Assembly: GCF_000708265.2 (NCBI RefSeq)
Contig: NZ_JCKI01000002.1
Location: 558,001 to 622,000 of the forward strand
DNA from: Pedobacter sp. R20-19
GTDB lineage: Bacteria > Bacteroidota > Bacteroidia > Sphingobacteriales > Sphingobacteriaceae
Reading direction: 5' to 3'
DNA length: 64,000 nucleotides
Each line of letters opens with the position of its first letter. Position 1 is the first letter of the stretch. A program made the position numbers and the translations under genes. This document shows positions 17,009-26,673 of the stretch, in pieces. The notes under the pieces are model-generated. The model did no database searches, had not been told where the DNA came from, and saw only the letters and a list, made by a program, of their open reading frames with translations.

Positions 17009-17755
17009 TTAATTTTTAACTCTCACTATTTCAGTGCAAAAAATAGCGGCACTTACGGCAACGTTTAATGATTCTGCTGCGCCAATTCGTGGGATGGTTA
17101 CAGGGTGATTAATCTTTTTAATAACCGCTGCTGTAATTCCTTTCCCCTCATTGCCGAGCACAACCAATCCTTCTTCACCCCATTTGGTTTCATAAATGGA
17201 ATTTCCGTCCAATAATGCTCCAAAAACCGGAATATCGATTTGAGTTAGAAATGCAGGTAAGTCCTCATAAAATATTTTTATCCGGGCTAAAGACCCCATG
17301 GTTGCCTGTACCGTTTTAGGGTTATAAGCTTCAACGGTATCTATAGAACAGATAATATTTTCAAAACCAAACCAATCTGCCGTTCTTATAATGGTGCCCA
17401 TATTTCCTGGATCCTGAACACCATCCAGTACCAGTGTGAATTTATTTTTAAGGTCTTTTTTTGCAATATTTTTAGTTTCAGGTATTTTAACCAATGCCAA
17501 AAAGCCTTGTGGAGTTTGTAAAGTACTAATCTTGCTTAATTCGGCGTTGTTTACTTCAAATAAGTTTATATTTGCTGGTAATTTGGGTAAATGTTGATAT
17601 TGCTCTTTATCGTAATAAATGGTATCAATCCGGTAGTCTGATGATATAAATTCTCTGATCGATTTTATACCTTCAACCAGGAACAGCCCATTTTCTTTAC
17701 GATACTTTTTTTGATGTAATGATTTAATAAAACTAATCTGTGATTTTGAAAGCAT
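17009..17755 (-). CDS. SpoU/TrmH-type RNA 2'-O-methyltransferase
   Basis: 248 residues. An N-terminal substrate-binding domain (LFLVEGIKSIREF, FEVNNAELSKISTLQTPQGFLALV) precedes the SPOUT domain with the three TrmH motifs: LDGVQDPGNMGTIIRTADWFG (1), VVLGNEGKGI (2) and IPRIGAAESLNVAVSAAIFC (3), the last forming the SAM knot. It methylates a ribose in rRNA or tRNA. The 5' end overlaps by 16 bp the 5' end of the divergent tamL-like gene. The exact target nucleotide cannot be told. Confidence 0.9.
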   Translation of the reverse strand: MLSKSQISFIKSLHQKKYRKENGLFLVEGIKSIREFISSDYRIDTIYYDKEQYQHLPKLPANINLFEVNNAELSKISTLQTPQGFLALVKIPETKNIAKKDLKNKFTLVLDGVQDPGNMGTIIRTADWFGFENIICSIDTVEAYNPKTVQATMGSLARIKIFYEDLPAFLTQIDIPVFGALLDGNSIYETKWGEEGLVVLGNEGKGITAAVIKKINHPVTIPRIGAAESLNVAVSAAIFCTEIVRVKN

Positions 17756-20160
17756 ACCAATCTTTAATATATTCTAAACTTAAAAGTCTTGCAATATTAC
17801 TATTATTTATTGTTTTAATTCAGGCTTGTTCATCTACAAAATACATTGCAGATTATCAATCAATAGTTAAAAAGGTTACTATTGATAGTGTAGACAAAAG
17901 ATTTGAAGAGCAGGCATACAATTATGTGCAAAAAGATATCAGACCGCTTTCTGCTTTTAGTATTAATGTACCGCTTTACAATCTTTTTAATACGAAAGAT
18001 GGACGTTATAAAACCAACAACATAAAACCCTTCGGTACACCACCAGCTATTTTAGATAGTACACTGGTTGAAATTTCGAGAAATCAGATTCAAAAGTTTT
18101 TGGTTGGTAAGGGCTACTTTTCTGCAAAGGTTACTGCAGAAGTTAGTGTAAAGGATAAAAAGGCTGATATACGATTTAAGGCAGATCAGGGCAAACCTTC
18201 TTACATCAATAAAATTACTGATTCTATCTATACCCCTAATGTTAAAAGTGTTTACAATACCACTAAACCGACTTTTTCACGTTTGCATGAGGGAATGCAA
18301 TATGATGTAGATTCACTTACTTATGAACGAGAGCAGATTTACAGGGTAATGAAGGAAAATGGTTATTTTTATTTCCTTAGGCCTTATGTAAATTTTGATG
18401 TAATTGAAACGGCAAAACCCGATCAGGTAGATGTTAGATTAAACATCACCAATCCGCCGAAAGGGCCGCATAAGCAGTATAATATTGATTATACGCATAT
18501 GCTTATTGCACCTAGTCCGGATGGCTTTCCAGATTCTGTAAGAAGTAAATTAAGTAAAGACACTGTTGGCGGTGTTATTTTCACAGATTTTTCTAAACGT
18601 TACAGAAGAAATCCGATTGTAAGATATGATTTCCTGAAAAGGGGAGATATGTTTGATATCAGAAATGAAAACTTAACTTTTGATCGTTTGTATGAATTAA
18701 ACATTTTTAAAAATGTTAAAATCGATTATTACAATCGCGATAGTACATCAAACAAGATTATTCCAATTATTCTGCTAACCCCTCAAAAGGTAATGAGCAA
18801 CAGGGTAGAAGGTGAGGTGCCATTTAATGGCGGTACGGTAGGTTTTAACCTCAGTAACACCTATACAAATAATAATTTTTTTAGGGGAGCCGAACGATTC
18901 GAATTACAGATTAAAGGTGGTTTACAGTCTAGGTTAGGCAATGGTGCAAAGCCTTTCAAAGATATCTATCAGCGAGACTTTTCTGTAAGTGCCAGCATTT
19001 CTGTACCACGTTTAATTATTCCTTTCTATAACCCTGAACTGGGGGGAAATGGAATGCCACACACTACTTTTTCTTCCAGTTATATTTATGCTTTGCAAAA
19101 AGATATTTCCGTGAGAAATATCTTTATTAATTCGATTACTTATGACTGGTTTGAAACTAAATCAAAACTTCACTCTTTTACGCCACTAAACTTTGAATAT
19201 CGATTTGGAAATATTGAACCAGGTGTAGACTCTGTTACACTTAATAACAATATTTATTATGCAGCATTGCTGAATAGAAAAGATTTTACCTTAGGGATGA
19301 AATATGTTTACACTTTAAATAATGATAAATTAAATCAATACCGAACATTTTTTTATTTCAGGGGAGGAATTGATATCGCAGGTAATTTATTGCAAGCAAT
19401 AACCAGTATAACCGGAGCCCAGCGCGATCCGGATCGTAGTAATACAGCCAAAATTTTTGGCTTGCCATTTAACCAGTATGTAAGACCAGAAATTGATTTA
19501 AGATGGTATAAGCATTTAGGCGGCGAAAAACAATTTATTGCCAGGGTAAATGCAGGTGTGGGTTATGCCTACGGCAATGCAATTGACTATGGTATTCCTT
19601 TTGAAAAGCTCTTTTTTGCAGGTGGATCTAGTGGAATCAGGGCATGGCAGGCAAGAACTTTAGGTCCAGGTAATTACAATCGGGACGTGATTCCAACCCC
19701 TGAGGCACGTAAAGCATTTTTTGGCTTGGATCAATTAGGAGAGATGAAGATTGAAACTAATTTTGAATACCGTTGTACCTTAGTAAAAAAGTTTTTTGGA
19801 GCAACATTAAAAGGAGCTGCATTTGTTGATGCTGGAAATGTTTGGAACTTGAACAATTCAAGTTTCATATTTAATGTAGATGAGGCAGAAAGAGAAAAGA
19901 CACTATTTAAATTAAGTAAATTAGCTCAACAGGTTGCAATAGGTACTGGGATTGGTTTTAGGTATGATGTTCAATATTTTGTTTTTCGTTTTGATATTGG
20001 TCTTAAGCTAAAAGATCCGCAGTTTTCAGGCAACGATCAATGGGTAATTGGTAAGTTATTTTCAGGAACAAAAGAGTTTAAAGATAGTTATAACGCCACC
20101 CACTCACCAGATACTTATCGTTTTGTTCAATATAATTTTGGTATCGGCATGCCATTTTAA
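17740..20160 (+). CDS. tamL: TamL-type outer-membrane assembly protein (BamA/TamA superfamily lipoprotein)
   Basis: 806 residues starting at GTG 17740, the only plausible start before the signal; it overlaps the divergent methyltransferase start. The signal ends in a lipobox (L-I-Q-A-C, Cys at residue 30), so this is a lipoprotein, which fits TamL, the Bacteroidota lipoprotein relative of TamA. POTRA-like repeats occupy about 45-340 and a surface-antigen beta barrel follows (FFAGGSSGIRAWQARTLGPGNY is the conserved barrel/lid motif). The last residue is Phe (IGMPF), the usual outer-membrane signal. A tamB partner is not in the window. Confidence 0.85.
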   Translation: MILKAYQSLIYSKLKSLAILLLFIVLIQACSSTKYIADYQSIVKKVTIDSVDKRFEEQAYNYVQKDIRPLSAFSINVPLYNLFNTKDGRYKTNNIKPFGTPPAILDSTLVEISRNQIQKFLVGKGYFSAKVTAEVSVKDKKADIRFKADQGKPSYINKITDSIYTPNVKSVYNTTKPTFSRLHEGMQYDVDSLTYEREQIYRVMKENGYFYFLRPYVNFDVIETAKPDQVDVRLNITNPPKGPHKQYNIDYTHMLIAPSPDGFPDSVRSKLSKDTVGGVIFTDFSKRYRRNPIVRYDFLKRGDMFDIRNENLTFDRLYELNIFKNVKIDYYNRDSTSNKIIPIILLTPQKVMSNRVEGEVPFNGGTVGFNLSNTYTNNNFFRGAERFELQIKGGLQSRLGNGAKPFKDIYQRDFSVSASISVPRLIIPFYNPELGGNGMPHTTFSSSYIYALQKDISVRNIFINSITYDWFETKSKLHSFTPLNFEYRFGNIEPGVDSVTLNNNIYYAALLNRKDFTLGMKYVYTLNNDKLNQYRTFFYFRGGIDIAGNLLQAITSITGAQRDPDRSNTAKIFGLPFNQYVRPEIDLRWYKHLGGEKQFIARVNAGVGYAYGNAIDYGIPFEKLFFAGGSSGIRAWQARTLGPGNYNRDVIPTPEARKAFFGLDQLGEMKIETNFEYRCTLVKKFFGATLKGAAFVDAGNVWNLNNSSFIFNVDEAEREKTLFKLSKLAQQVAIGTGIGFRYDVQYFVFRFDIGLKLKDPQFSGNDQWVIGKLFSGTKEFKDSYNATHSPDTYRFVQYNFGIGMPF

Positions 20161-20736
20161 CTAACTAAAAAGATCAAATGTTTTTGGATTATCTTTTGGG
20201 CTTTTAAACAGAAATTCTTTATAAGGCTGCCATCTTTTGTTTACATGTTTATAAACTGAAAATCCGGAAACTAAAAATTCTCTTTTAAATTTCCGGTCTT
20301 TAAATGTTTTAACGATCTCTTCAAAAACTGGCGGTTTCACATCCTTAAAAGCCAGGGTTAAATGTGGCGTATATTTAAAATTATCGGTTTGTAGAAGCAA
20401 TTTTAATGGTTTCAGTGCAGTCTTAATCTGTGATTGAAGGCTCATGATGCCTGTGTTTTGCTCCACATTAAGATAAAAAGTGTGCGATGGAAATGAACCA
20501 AAATGAGATAGTATTTGCGTAAAAGAATTCTGGTAAGCTGCTGATGACAATGCATTGAAGAACCGTTCTTCCATTTCTCTTGAAGTAATTTTTACCGGAT
20601 TATATAGGGTAATATGTGCAGGCCTTTTTAAAGATTCATAAACATTAAACGTCTCAGAAATATAATTTCTGATGGTATCAATGTCTTCAACAATTGAAAC
20701 TGGTGGAATGAGGCAAACTAAAAATAAATTTTCCAT
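20161..20736 (-). CDS. 2'-5' RNA ligase / 2H phosphoesterase family protein
   Basis: 191 residues. Two H-x-T-x motifs, HITLYNP (about residue 41) and HLTLAF (about 124), define the 2H phosphoesterase fold. Such proteins open 2',3'-cyclic phosphates or join RNA ends in vitro; the natural role is unclear. The stop codon abuts the stop of tamL, with the two genes converging and no space for a separate terminator. Confidence 0.85.
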   Translation of the reverse strand: MENLFLVCLIPPVSIVEDIDTIRNYISETFNVYESLKRPAHITLYNPVKITSREMEERFFNALSSAAYQNSFTQILSHFGSFPSHTFYLNVEQNTGIMSLQSQIKTALKPLKLLLQTDNFKYTPHLTLAFKDVKPPVFEEIVKTFKDRKFKREFLVSGFSVYKHVNKRWQPYKEFLFKSPKDNPKTFDLFS

Positions 20737-21010
20737 AAATTGACTGGAGTTGTCATTACCAAATTAACGACGTTAAATATAAATGTTAAGCACCTAATTT
20801 GTCATTTCATTTCGATAAACAGGACGTATTATTAAAAGTTTTAAGGATTGAATTAAGTTTCTTTTAGATGAATAACTTTATAGTGATAGAGATTCCTTTT
20901 TTGTAATCATTTAAATTTTTCCAAAACAACTTGTAGTTGTAATTGTTAAAGTTTTCGCCAAAAGGTATATGCGTTTCAAACAATTATCAGATAATATAAA
21001 TAACTAAAAA

Positions 21011-21964
21011 ATGAAGTCAACTATTAAACTATTAGTCGTGGCAATTGCCATTTCATTTACTGCTTGTAAAAGTGGAGATAAAAAAAAGGAAGATGGAGCA
21101 AAAACAGAATATGCCGAAGCCGATAATGATGATGCCAATCAAATTGTAGAGTATAATAACGTTTTGGTTGGTTTAACCGATAAAAACAATGAATACTTAA
21201 AAAGACTTGATGAAAATTTGCAGAAGATAGATAAGGGGCTGGATAATCCCAATGATCGATTTGCTTTTATTGGGATTATTTCACCCTACTCTTCTTCAGC
21301 TTTTAGCACTTCAAAACTTAAACCCGAAACACCACCATCAGCTTTAAGCAGTGATGATCAAAAGTACTTTAAAGAAAATGTAGCTGGTTTAAATGAAACC
21401 ATGACAAAAATTAAAGATACTTATAAGTCTTTAGATGATTATTTAAAGGCAGAAGACTGGAAGGATGATAAGAGCGTTAAAGGGAAAAAATTAATTGATT
21501 CTATTTATTCCATGAGTAAAGCTTATTATAAATATGATGAGAATCTTTTAGCCAAACTTGAAGTGATTGGAGATGATGCGGAAAGAATCATTTTGAAAAC
21601 ACATCCTTTAAAGGAATATATTTTTGCGATGAAAGATGATAGAAAAGCTGTAGGAGATTTTAACAAGGTAATGATGGACACCAAGAATTTTAAAGCAGAT
21701 GAAGCCAAAATAAAATCAGCCTACGCAGCCCTGGAAGCCCAAAATAAAAAACACACTGAAATGGATGCTCCGGATGCAACAAAATTTCCAAGTAAAGATG
21801 GTTCGTTTAATCGTTTCAATGAGAGTTTTAAAGATTATCTAATTGAAGCTAAAAAAACACTTAGAGATGCTTCTGCTACAGGCAAATTAACGGAAAGTGA
21901 CATCGAAGATTTGGTTAGAAAACACGAGTACATGCGTACTACTTATAATTACTTTGTAGGTTAG
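21011..21964 (+). CDS. DUF3829 (YiiG-like) lipoprotein
   Basis: 317 residues. The signal MKSTIKLLVVAIAISFTAC ends in a lipobox Cys at residue 19, followed by a charged Lys/Asp/Glu spacer. The helical body starts NQIVEYNNVLVGLTDKNNEYLKRLDENLQKI, similar to the YiiG/DUF3829 family. It is very rich in Lys, Asp and Glu and mostly alpha-helical by composition. It is likely anchored to a membrane facing the periplasm. No function is known for the family. It is followed by a strong shared terminator at 22061. Confidence 0.7.
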   Translation: MKSTIKLLVVAIAISFTACKSGDKKKEDGAKTEYAEADNDDANQIVEYNNVLVGLTDKNNEYLKRLDENLQKIDKGLDNPNDRFAFIGIISPYSSSAFSTSKLKPETPPSALSSDDQKYFKENVAGLNETMTKIKDTYKSLDDYLKAEDWKDDKSVKGKKLIDSIYSMSKAYYKYDENLLAKLEVIGDDAERIILKTHPLKEYIFAMKDDRKAVGDFNKVMMDTKNFKADEAKIKSAYAALEAQNKKHTEMDAPDATKFPSKDGSFNRFNESFKDYLIEAKKTLRDASATGKLTESDIEDLVRKHEYMRTTYNYFVG

Positions 21965-22060
21965 TCGGTAAAATAAAATTGTTTCACGAGCTGAGGAAGT
22001 TACCTAAGCAACGATGTTTTTTTTTATTACTACTTCAGCGCTAAACATTAGCAAACAAAA

Positions 22061-22091
22061 AACCCGATAGCAAAGCTATCGGGTTTTTTAT
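22061..22091. terminator. Bidirectional terminator between DUF3829 gene and dnaJ
   Basis: Stem AACCCGATAGC / GCTATCGGGTT with an AAA loop, flanked by an A-run on the left and a T-run on the right, so it can end both converging transcripts. Confidence 0.9.
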
Positions 22092-22111
22092 TGTATTCTT
22101 TTAGAAAAGAA

Positions 22112-23278
22112 TTATTCAAAATATTCTTTCATTCTTTCGAAGAAACTTTTGTCGTTCTTACCTGGTTGTGGCTTAAAGTTTGGTGATTCACGTAGTTTTT
22201 CTAAAATATTACGTTCTTCACTACTTAATGCTTTTGGTGTCCAGATGTTAATATGAATAATCTCATCTCCTCTATGATAAGAATTTACCTCAGGTAAACC
22301 TTTTCCTTTAAGGCGTAATAATTTTCCACTTTGCGTTCCAGGCTCAATTTTAATTTTTGCTTTACCATCAATAGTGGGTACTTCAATGCTTAAGCCCAGG
22401 GCCGCATCAACAAAACTTAAATGCAGGTCATAAACAATATTATTTCCTTCACGCTTTAATGTTTCGTGTGGAGTTTCCTCAATTAATATAATTAAATCTC
22501 CAGGGATACCACCATTTGGTGCAGCATTACCTTTTCCACTCATGCTTAACTGCATACCTTCACTTACACCAGCAGGGATGTTAATGGTAATGGTTTCTTC
22601 ACCACGTACTACACCCTCGCCATGGCAAACATTACATTTAGCCGTAATTTGCTGTCCGCTACCATTACAAGTTGGGCAGGTAGATGCTGTTTGCATCTGG
22701 CCTAAAATGGTATTGGTTACGCGTCTTACTTGTCCGCTACCGCCACAAGTACCGCAAGTACTTACAGATGATTGATCTTTGGCACCAGTGCCATCACAGG
22801 TTTTACAAGAAATTAGTTTATTTACCTTAATTTTCTTCTCTGCACCATGAGCAATTTCTTCCAGCGTTAATTTAACTTTAATGCGGAGATTAGAGCCTTT
22901 CGCTACACGACGACCACCTCGTTGCTGGCCACCGCCACCACCGCCAAAAAAGCTTTCAAAAGGATTATGTCCACCAAAAATATCTCCAAAGTTGCTGAAG
23001 ATATCATCCATATTCATATTACCGCCACCGCCGTAACCACCTGATGCGCTACTGCCAACACCTGCATGACCAAACTGATCATAACGTTGTTTCTTCTCAG
23101 CACTGCTTAAAACTTCGTAAGCTTCTGCTGCTTCCTTAAATTTATCTTCTGCAGCCTTATCGCCAGGGTTCTTATCCGGGTGATATTTAATGGCCATCTT
23201 CCGATAGGCTTTTTTTATCTCATCAGCTGCGGCACTTTTGCTAACGCCTAATACATCGTAATAATCTCTTTTACTCAT
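22112..23278 (-). CDS. dnaJ: Chaperone DnaJ (type I Hsp40)
   Basis: 388 residues. Order of parts: J domain with HPD (YHPDKNPGD, about 33), a Gly/Phe-rich stretch (about 75-125), a zinc-binding region with four C-x-x-C-x-G-x-G repeats ([32 protein letters not shown]) and the C-terminal substrate domain. It stimulates DnaK ATPase and delivers unfolded clients. grpE lies 93 bp upstream on the same strand; dnaK is not in the window. Confidence 0.97.
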   Translation of the reverse strand: MSKRDYYDVLGVSKSAAADEIKKAYRKMAIKYHPDKNPGDKAAEDKFKEAAEAYEVLSSAEKKQRYDQFGHAGVGSSASGGYGGGGNMNMDDIFSNFGDIFGGHNPFESFFGGGGGGQQRGGRRVAKGSNLRIKVKLTLEEIAHGAEKKIKVNKLISCKTCDGTGAKDQSSVSTCGTCGGSGQVRRVTNTILGQMQTASTCPTCNGSGQQITAKCNVCHGEGVVRGEETITINIPAGVSEGMQLSMSGKGNAAPNGGIPGDLIILIEETPHETLKREGNNIVYDLHLSFVDAALGLSIEVPTIDGKAKIKIEPGTQSGKLLRLKGKGLPEVNSYHRGDEIIHINIWTPKALSSEERNILEKLRESPNFKPQPGKNDKSFFERMKEYFE

Positions 23279-23371
23279 CTTCTTTTTAAAATGATTGAAT
23301 TATTGAAGGATTGAATTAGAGAATGTATAAACCATTCAATCATTCGTTCATTCTGGCATTCAATAATTAAT

Positions 23372-23953
23372 TTACGCGCCTACTACAACTTTAGCAAAGC
23401 GGATTACATTATCATTAAGGGTATAGCCTTTTTCCACTTCATCAATTACTTTTCCTTTCAAATCCTCAGTAGGAGCAGGGATATTGGTAATGGCTTCGTG
23501 GAAATCTGTATTAAATGGCTCATTAATGCTTGACACATCTTTTAAACCTTTTTGTGCAAGTGTGTTTTTGAATTTGGTGCTTACCAAAAGGATGCCCTCT
23601 TTAACTGGTGCAACATCTGCAGCGGTTTCCATTGCCTTTAAAGCACGATCAAAATCATCCAGAACGGGTAATAATGATACAATTACATCTTTTCCGGCAG
23701 TTTGTAACAACTCAACACGTTCTTTTTGTGTACGGCGTTTATAGTTGTCAAACTCAGCATATAACCTTAAATATTTATCATTAAGCTGTTGAACTTCTGC
23801 TTGTAACTTTTCTTCTGCCGATAATTCAGGAGTTTCTACTGTCTGATTTACCGTGGTATCAGTTTGTTCTGCATTTTCAACTGGATTTTCTGATGTATTT
23901 TCAGGATTCACTATATTTTCGTCTTTATCGTTATTTTTCTTCTTGTTAAACAT
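23372..23953 (-). CDS. grpE: Nucleotide exchange factor GrpE
   Basis: 193 residues. An acidic, disordered N-terminus (about 1-45) leads into the long dimerisation coiled coil (LQAEVQQLNDKYLRLYAEFDNYKRRTQKER) and the beta domain (FNTDFHEAITNIPAP, GYTLNDNVIRFAKVVVG). GrpE releases ADP from DnaK. It forms a probable heat-shock operon with dnaJ. A near-perfect palindrome 53 bp upstream (24006-24028) may be a control site. Confidence 0.97.
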   Translation of the reverse strand: MFNKKKNNDKDENIVNPENTSENPVENAEQTDTTVNQTVETPELSAEEKLQAEVQQLNDKYLRLYAEFDNYKRRTQKERVELLQTAGKDVIVSLLPVLDDFDRALKAMETAADVAPVKEGILLVSTKFKNTLAQKGLKDVSSINEPFNTDFHEAITNIPAPTEDLKGKVIDEVEKGYTLNDNVIRFAKVVVGA

Positions 23954-24005
23954 AATATACAGGCTGAATTTTTTGTGTTAATGTCAACTATTTTGCCATT
24001 AACCT

Positions 24006-24028
24006 AAATCAGCCAAGCTGGCAGATTT
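24006..24028. promoter_or_regulatory. Imperfect palindrome upstream of grpE-dnaJ
   Basis: Arms AAATCAGCCA and TGGCAGATTT are complementary at 9 of 10 positions around AGC. Its place upstream of a chaperone operon makes a repressor or heat-shock site possible; it does not match the CIRCE sequence. Confidence 0.35.
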
Positions 24029-24127
24029 ATTTAGCGTAATCTGAACAGATTGACAGTGGACGTAAGATTGTTGATTTTAGAGATACGATTTTGGCAGAAA
24101 GGGAGATGGATGATTGCTGGGTTTAGA

Positions 24128-24176
24128 TTACGATTTTAGCTTTAAAGTTTGATGATCAAATATGCTAAAATCGTAA
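24128..24176. terminator. Large hairpin after the FtsE-like gene
   Basis: TTACGATTTTAGC and GCTAAAATCGTAA pair perfectly over 13 bp, and the loop holds a second stem TTTGAT/ATCAAA. A further half-copy (ATACGATTTTGGC) lies at 24083. It follows the minus-strand ABC gene stop by 18 bp, so it may act as a terminator, but a T-run is lacking. Confidence 0.45.
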
Positions 24177-24193
24177 TTCTACAAACCTAACCC

Positions 24194-24877
24194 CTAAGCA
24201 ATTTGTGCGCCTTCCAATACGGCACCATTTTCACATTTAATAATGCGTGATGGAAAGGTGCGAATAATATGATAATCATGAGTAGCCATTAAAACGGCTG
24301 TTCCTGCCTGGCTAATCTGCCTTAATAGCGTTACAATTTCTTCAGATGTTTCAGGGTCCAGATTTCCGGTTGGCTCATCTGCAAGAATAATTTCCGGATC
24401 ATTTAACAGCGCTCTGGCAATTACAATTCGTTGTTGTTCACCCCCAGAAATTTCATGAGGCATTTTTCTGATTTTTGAGCGTAAGCCTACTTTATCCAGT
24501 ACATCTTTAATCCGCTCATTAATTAACTTTGCATCAGTCCAGCCGGTGGCTTTTAAAACAAATTCCAGGTTTTTCTCAATGGTACGATCAGTAAGCAATT
24601 GAAAATCCTGAAAAACAACACCTAGTTTACGGCGTAGAAATGGTACCTGGCTTTCTTTTAAGTTCTTTAAATCAAAACCGGCAATATTTCCTTCTCCATT
24701 ACCAATATGTAAATCGCCATATAATATCTTTAGTAAGCTACTTTTACCAGAACCGGTCTGGCCGATTAAAAAAATGAACTCATCTTTTTCAATATGTAAA
24801 TTTACGTTAGAAAGTACCAAGTGTTTCTGTTGAAAAACATCAACATTGCTTAAGTGAATTACTGCGTTTCCTGCCAT
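24194..24877 (-). CDS. ftsE: FtsE-like ABC transporter ATP-binding protein
   Basis: 227 residues. Walker A GQTGSGKSSLLK, Q-loop VFQDFQLL, signature ISGGEQQRIVIARALL, Walker B IILADEPTGNLD and switch His in ATHDYHI are all intact. The sequence, including LLTDRTIEKNLEFVL, fits FtsE, which with FtsX controls peptidoglycan hydrolases at the division site. No ftsX is adjacent, which is common in Bacteroidota. It starts 1 bp after the stop of the small gene upstream, implying co-translation. A LolD-like role is the main alternative. Confidence 0.75.
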   Translation of the reverse strand: MAGNAVIHLSNVDVFQQKHLVLSNVNLHIEKDEFIFLIGQTGSGKSSLLKILYGDLHIGNGEGNIAGFDLKNLKESQVPFLRRKLGVVFQDFQLLTDRTIEKNLEFVLKATGWTDAKLINERIKDVLDKVGLRSKIRKMPHEISGGEQQRIVIARALLNDPEIILADEPTGNLDPETSEEIVTLLRQISQAGTAVLMATHDYHIIRTFPSRIIKCENGAVLEGAQIA

Positions 24878-24878
24878 T

Positions 24879-25082
24879 TTATATTTCTAATTTAGCAATC
24901 TGCCCGAAAGGCAAATCTTTAATCATTTCCATAATGTAATCTTGTTTATCTGCCAGCCCTAATTTTTCTAAGGATTTATCTGGTCTGTCTACCCTAAAAT
25001 ATGCCAAGAGTGTAAATTTATCATCTCTTAATTGCACATAATCTGGAATTTTGGCGATGCCTTTAACTTTAACGATATACAT
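24879..25082 (-). CDS. Small conserved protein, 67 aa, co-transcribed with ftsE-like gene
   Basis: Starts MYIVKVKGIAKIPDYVQLRD at ATG 25082; a TTG three codons earlier is less likely. The protein is soluble, with alternating strands and one helix (KQDYIMEMIKDLPFG), and no membrane part. Its stop is directly followed by the FtsE-like start, so the two form an operon. I do not recognise a family; a role linked to the ATPase is inferred only from the spacing. Confidence 0.65.
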   Translation of the reverse strand: MYIVKVKGIAKIPDYVQLRDDKFTLLAYFRVDRPDKSLEKLGLADKQDYIMEMIKDLPFGQIAKLEI

Positions 25083-25169
25083 TGTTTTCAAAAATAACTA
25101 TTTAAGCTGAAAGCTGAAAGGCAAAAGATGATAGGGATCAGTATTCCTTTGATACTTACAACAACAGAT

Positions 25170-26186
25170 TTATGCCAGTTTATTTAAAAATTGAACTGTA
25201 TTTATATTGTCTGCATAATCCCAAAGCTTAGGGTGCTGACTTTCACCGAATTGAAATTTTGGCAGACTTATATCAGCTTTTGAAATGATGCATTGAATGT
25301 TTTCAGCCTGTGCTTTTAACTGATTTTCAACCGTGGCCAGATTTTCATATTCCTGATAAAATAAAACCGCAAGTGGCGAGGTAAGTTGCTCATCTTCCTT
25401 TAGCAACAGAAATCCATTGTCAAAGTGTTTAGCCATATTCACCAGGTAAATAGACTTATTATAATCGTAATTATTTTGATATTTAAAATGATTGATGATG
25501 TTTTGATGATGCTCAATTCCTTCGTAAAATCGGGCAATATCATATCCCTTAGGGTAATAGAGTTTTGAAACGTTTCTACAGCCAAGTCCGAAATAATCAA
25601 AAATGTCTGCACCAAGATTGTTAATATCTTCCTCACTTTCAGTTCCATCAAGCACAGCTACACTATTTCTGTTTTTTCTGATGATATTAGGTACCTTACT
25701 GAAATAATAATCGAAATATCTTGAAGAGTTGTTACTTCCAGTCGCAATTACGGCATCAAAATCCTTTAGCCTTTCTACGTATTCAATTTTATCATTAAAT
25801 GCAGGTTCAATAGCGATTAATTCAGCAATTACCATTTTAATTAATTTGTCATCAGATGACGATAGCTTGATCAGGGCTATATTGCCGGTAGCTAATACGC
25901 AAAGCACATCATGAAAGCCAACCATAGGAATATTCCCGGCAAGTATTAAACCGATTTTTTTTGCTGATGAAGTAAACTGAACAGTTTCAAACCATTGATC
26001 TACATCCGCATCATTTAACATTTCAGAAAATGATAGAATTGCCTTTTCTATATACGCTAAAGTAAACCAGGCATTGCTGTTTTGTACCTGATAAATGGAG
26101 TCTCCTAAAACATCAGTAGGATGAGCAAGTTTTTTGCCAAGTGTTTTGAATGCAATTATTGCTTTTTCCTGTGTTAAAACTGACAT
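25170..26186 (-). CDS. Acyl-CoA reductase (LuxC-like)
   Basis: 338 residues. Regions resembling LuxC/aldehyde dehydrogenase folds are IGLILAGNIPMVGFHDVLCVLATGNIALIKLSSSD (nucleotide-binding), AVIATGSNNSSRYFDYYF and FDYFGLGCRNVSKLYYP, whose Cys is the candidate catalytic thiol. It would reduce an acyl-CoA to an aldehyde with NAD(P)H. It diverges from a ferredoxin gene 78 bp away, an arrangement I recall as common in Bacteroidota. The physiological substrate is unknown. Confidence 0.8.
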   Translation of the reverse strand: MSVLTQEKAIIAFKTLGKKLAHPTDVLGDSIYQVQNSNAWFTLAYIEKAILSFSEMLNDADVDQWFETVQFTSSAKKIGLILAGNIPMVGFHDVLCVLATGNIALIKLSSSDDKLIKMVIAELIAIEPAFNDKIEYVERLKDFDAVIATGSNNSSRYFDYYFSKVPNIIRKNRNSVAVLDGTESEEDINNLGADIFDYFGLGCRNVSKLYYPKGYDIARFYEGIEHHQNIINHFKYQNNYDYNKSIYLVNMAKHFDNGFLLLKEDEQLTSPLAVLFYQEYENLATVENQLKAQAENIQCIISKADISLPKFQFGESQHPKLWDYADNINTVQFLNKLA

Positions 26187-26216
26187 ATTTAGAATTATTA
26201 TTAATTGATTATATCT

Positions 26217-26224
26217 TATATTTG
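26217..26224 (+). promoter_or_regulatory. -7 element TATATTTG before the ferredoxin gene
   Basis: TATATTTG matches TAnnTTTG, ending 40 nt before the ferredoxin ATG. No clear -33 TTG at the usual distance. Confidence 0.5.
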
Positions 26225-26264
26225 CAGCGCAAAGGTAAACTAAGCAAAAGAATTAGACGAAGAC

Positions 26265-26615
26265 ATGGCGATTAAAATAACAGATGAGTGTATAAATTGT
26301 GGGGCTTGTGAACCGGAATGCCCTAATAACGCAATTTACGATGCCGGTACTGCATGGCGATTTTCTGATGGTACGAATTTAGAAGGTATCATCGATTTTG
26401 GTAATCAACAAATAGAAGCTGATTCTGCTCAGGAAGCTGTTTCTGATGAAGTTTATTATATTGTATCTGATAAATGTACCGAGTGTAAAGGATTTCATGA
26501 TGAACCTCAATGTGCTGCGGTTTGTCCGGTAGATTGTTGTGTGGATGATGAAGATATCCGCGAAACGGAAGAAGAATTATTAGCTAAAAAAGCTTGGTTA
26601 CATCAAGAAGGATAA
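26265..26615 (+). CDS. 4Fe-4S dicluster ferredoxin
   Basis: 116 residues. The first cluster motif is [20 protein letters not shown] (C-x2-C-x2-C-x3-C-P); the second is [22 protein letters not shown], with the longer spacing found in Allochromatium-type ferredoxins. It carries electrons in the cytoplasm. The acidic C-terminus ([15 protein letters not shown]) is usual for the Bacteroidota form. It is transcribed away from the acyl-CoA reductase gene and ends at a strong terminator. Confidence 0.92.
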   Translation: MAIKITDECINCGACEPECPNNAIYDAGTAWRFSDGTNLEGIIDFGNQQIEADSAQEAVSDEVYYIVSDKCTECKGFHDEPQCAAVCPVDCCVDDEDIRETEEELLAKKAWLHQEG

Positions 26616-26634
26616 GCTTTGAAAATATAAAATG

Positions 26635-26660
26635 AAGGCGCTATTTTTAGCGCCTTTTTA
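26635..26660. terminator. Terminator after the ferredoxin gene
   Basis: Stem AAGGCGCTA / TAGCGCCTT with a short T loop and a following T-run; it lies 20 bp after the ferredoxin stop. Confidence 0.88.
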
Positions 26661-26673
26661 ATTTAAAGATATT

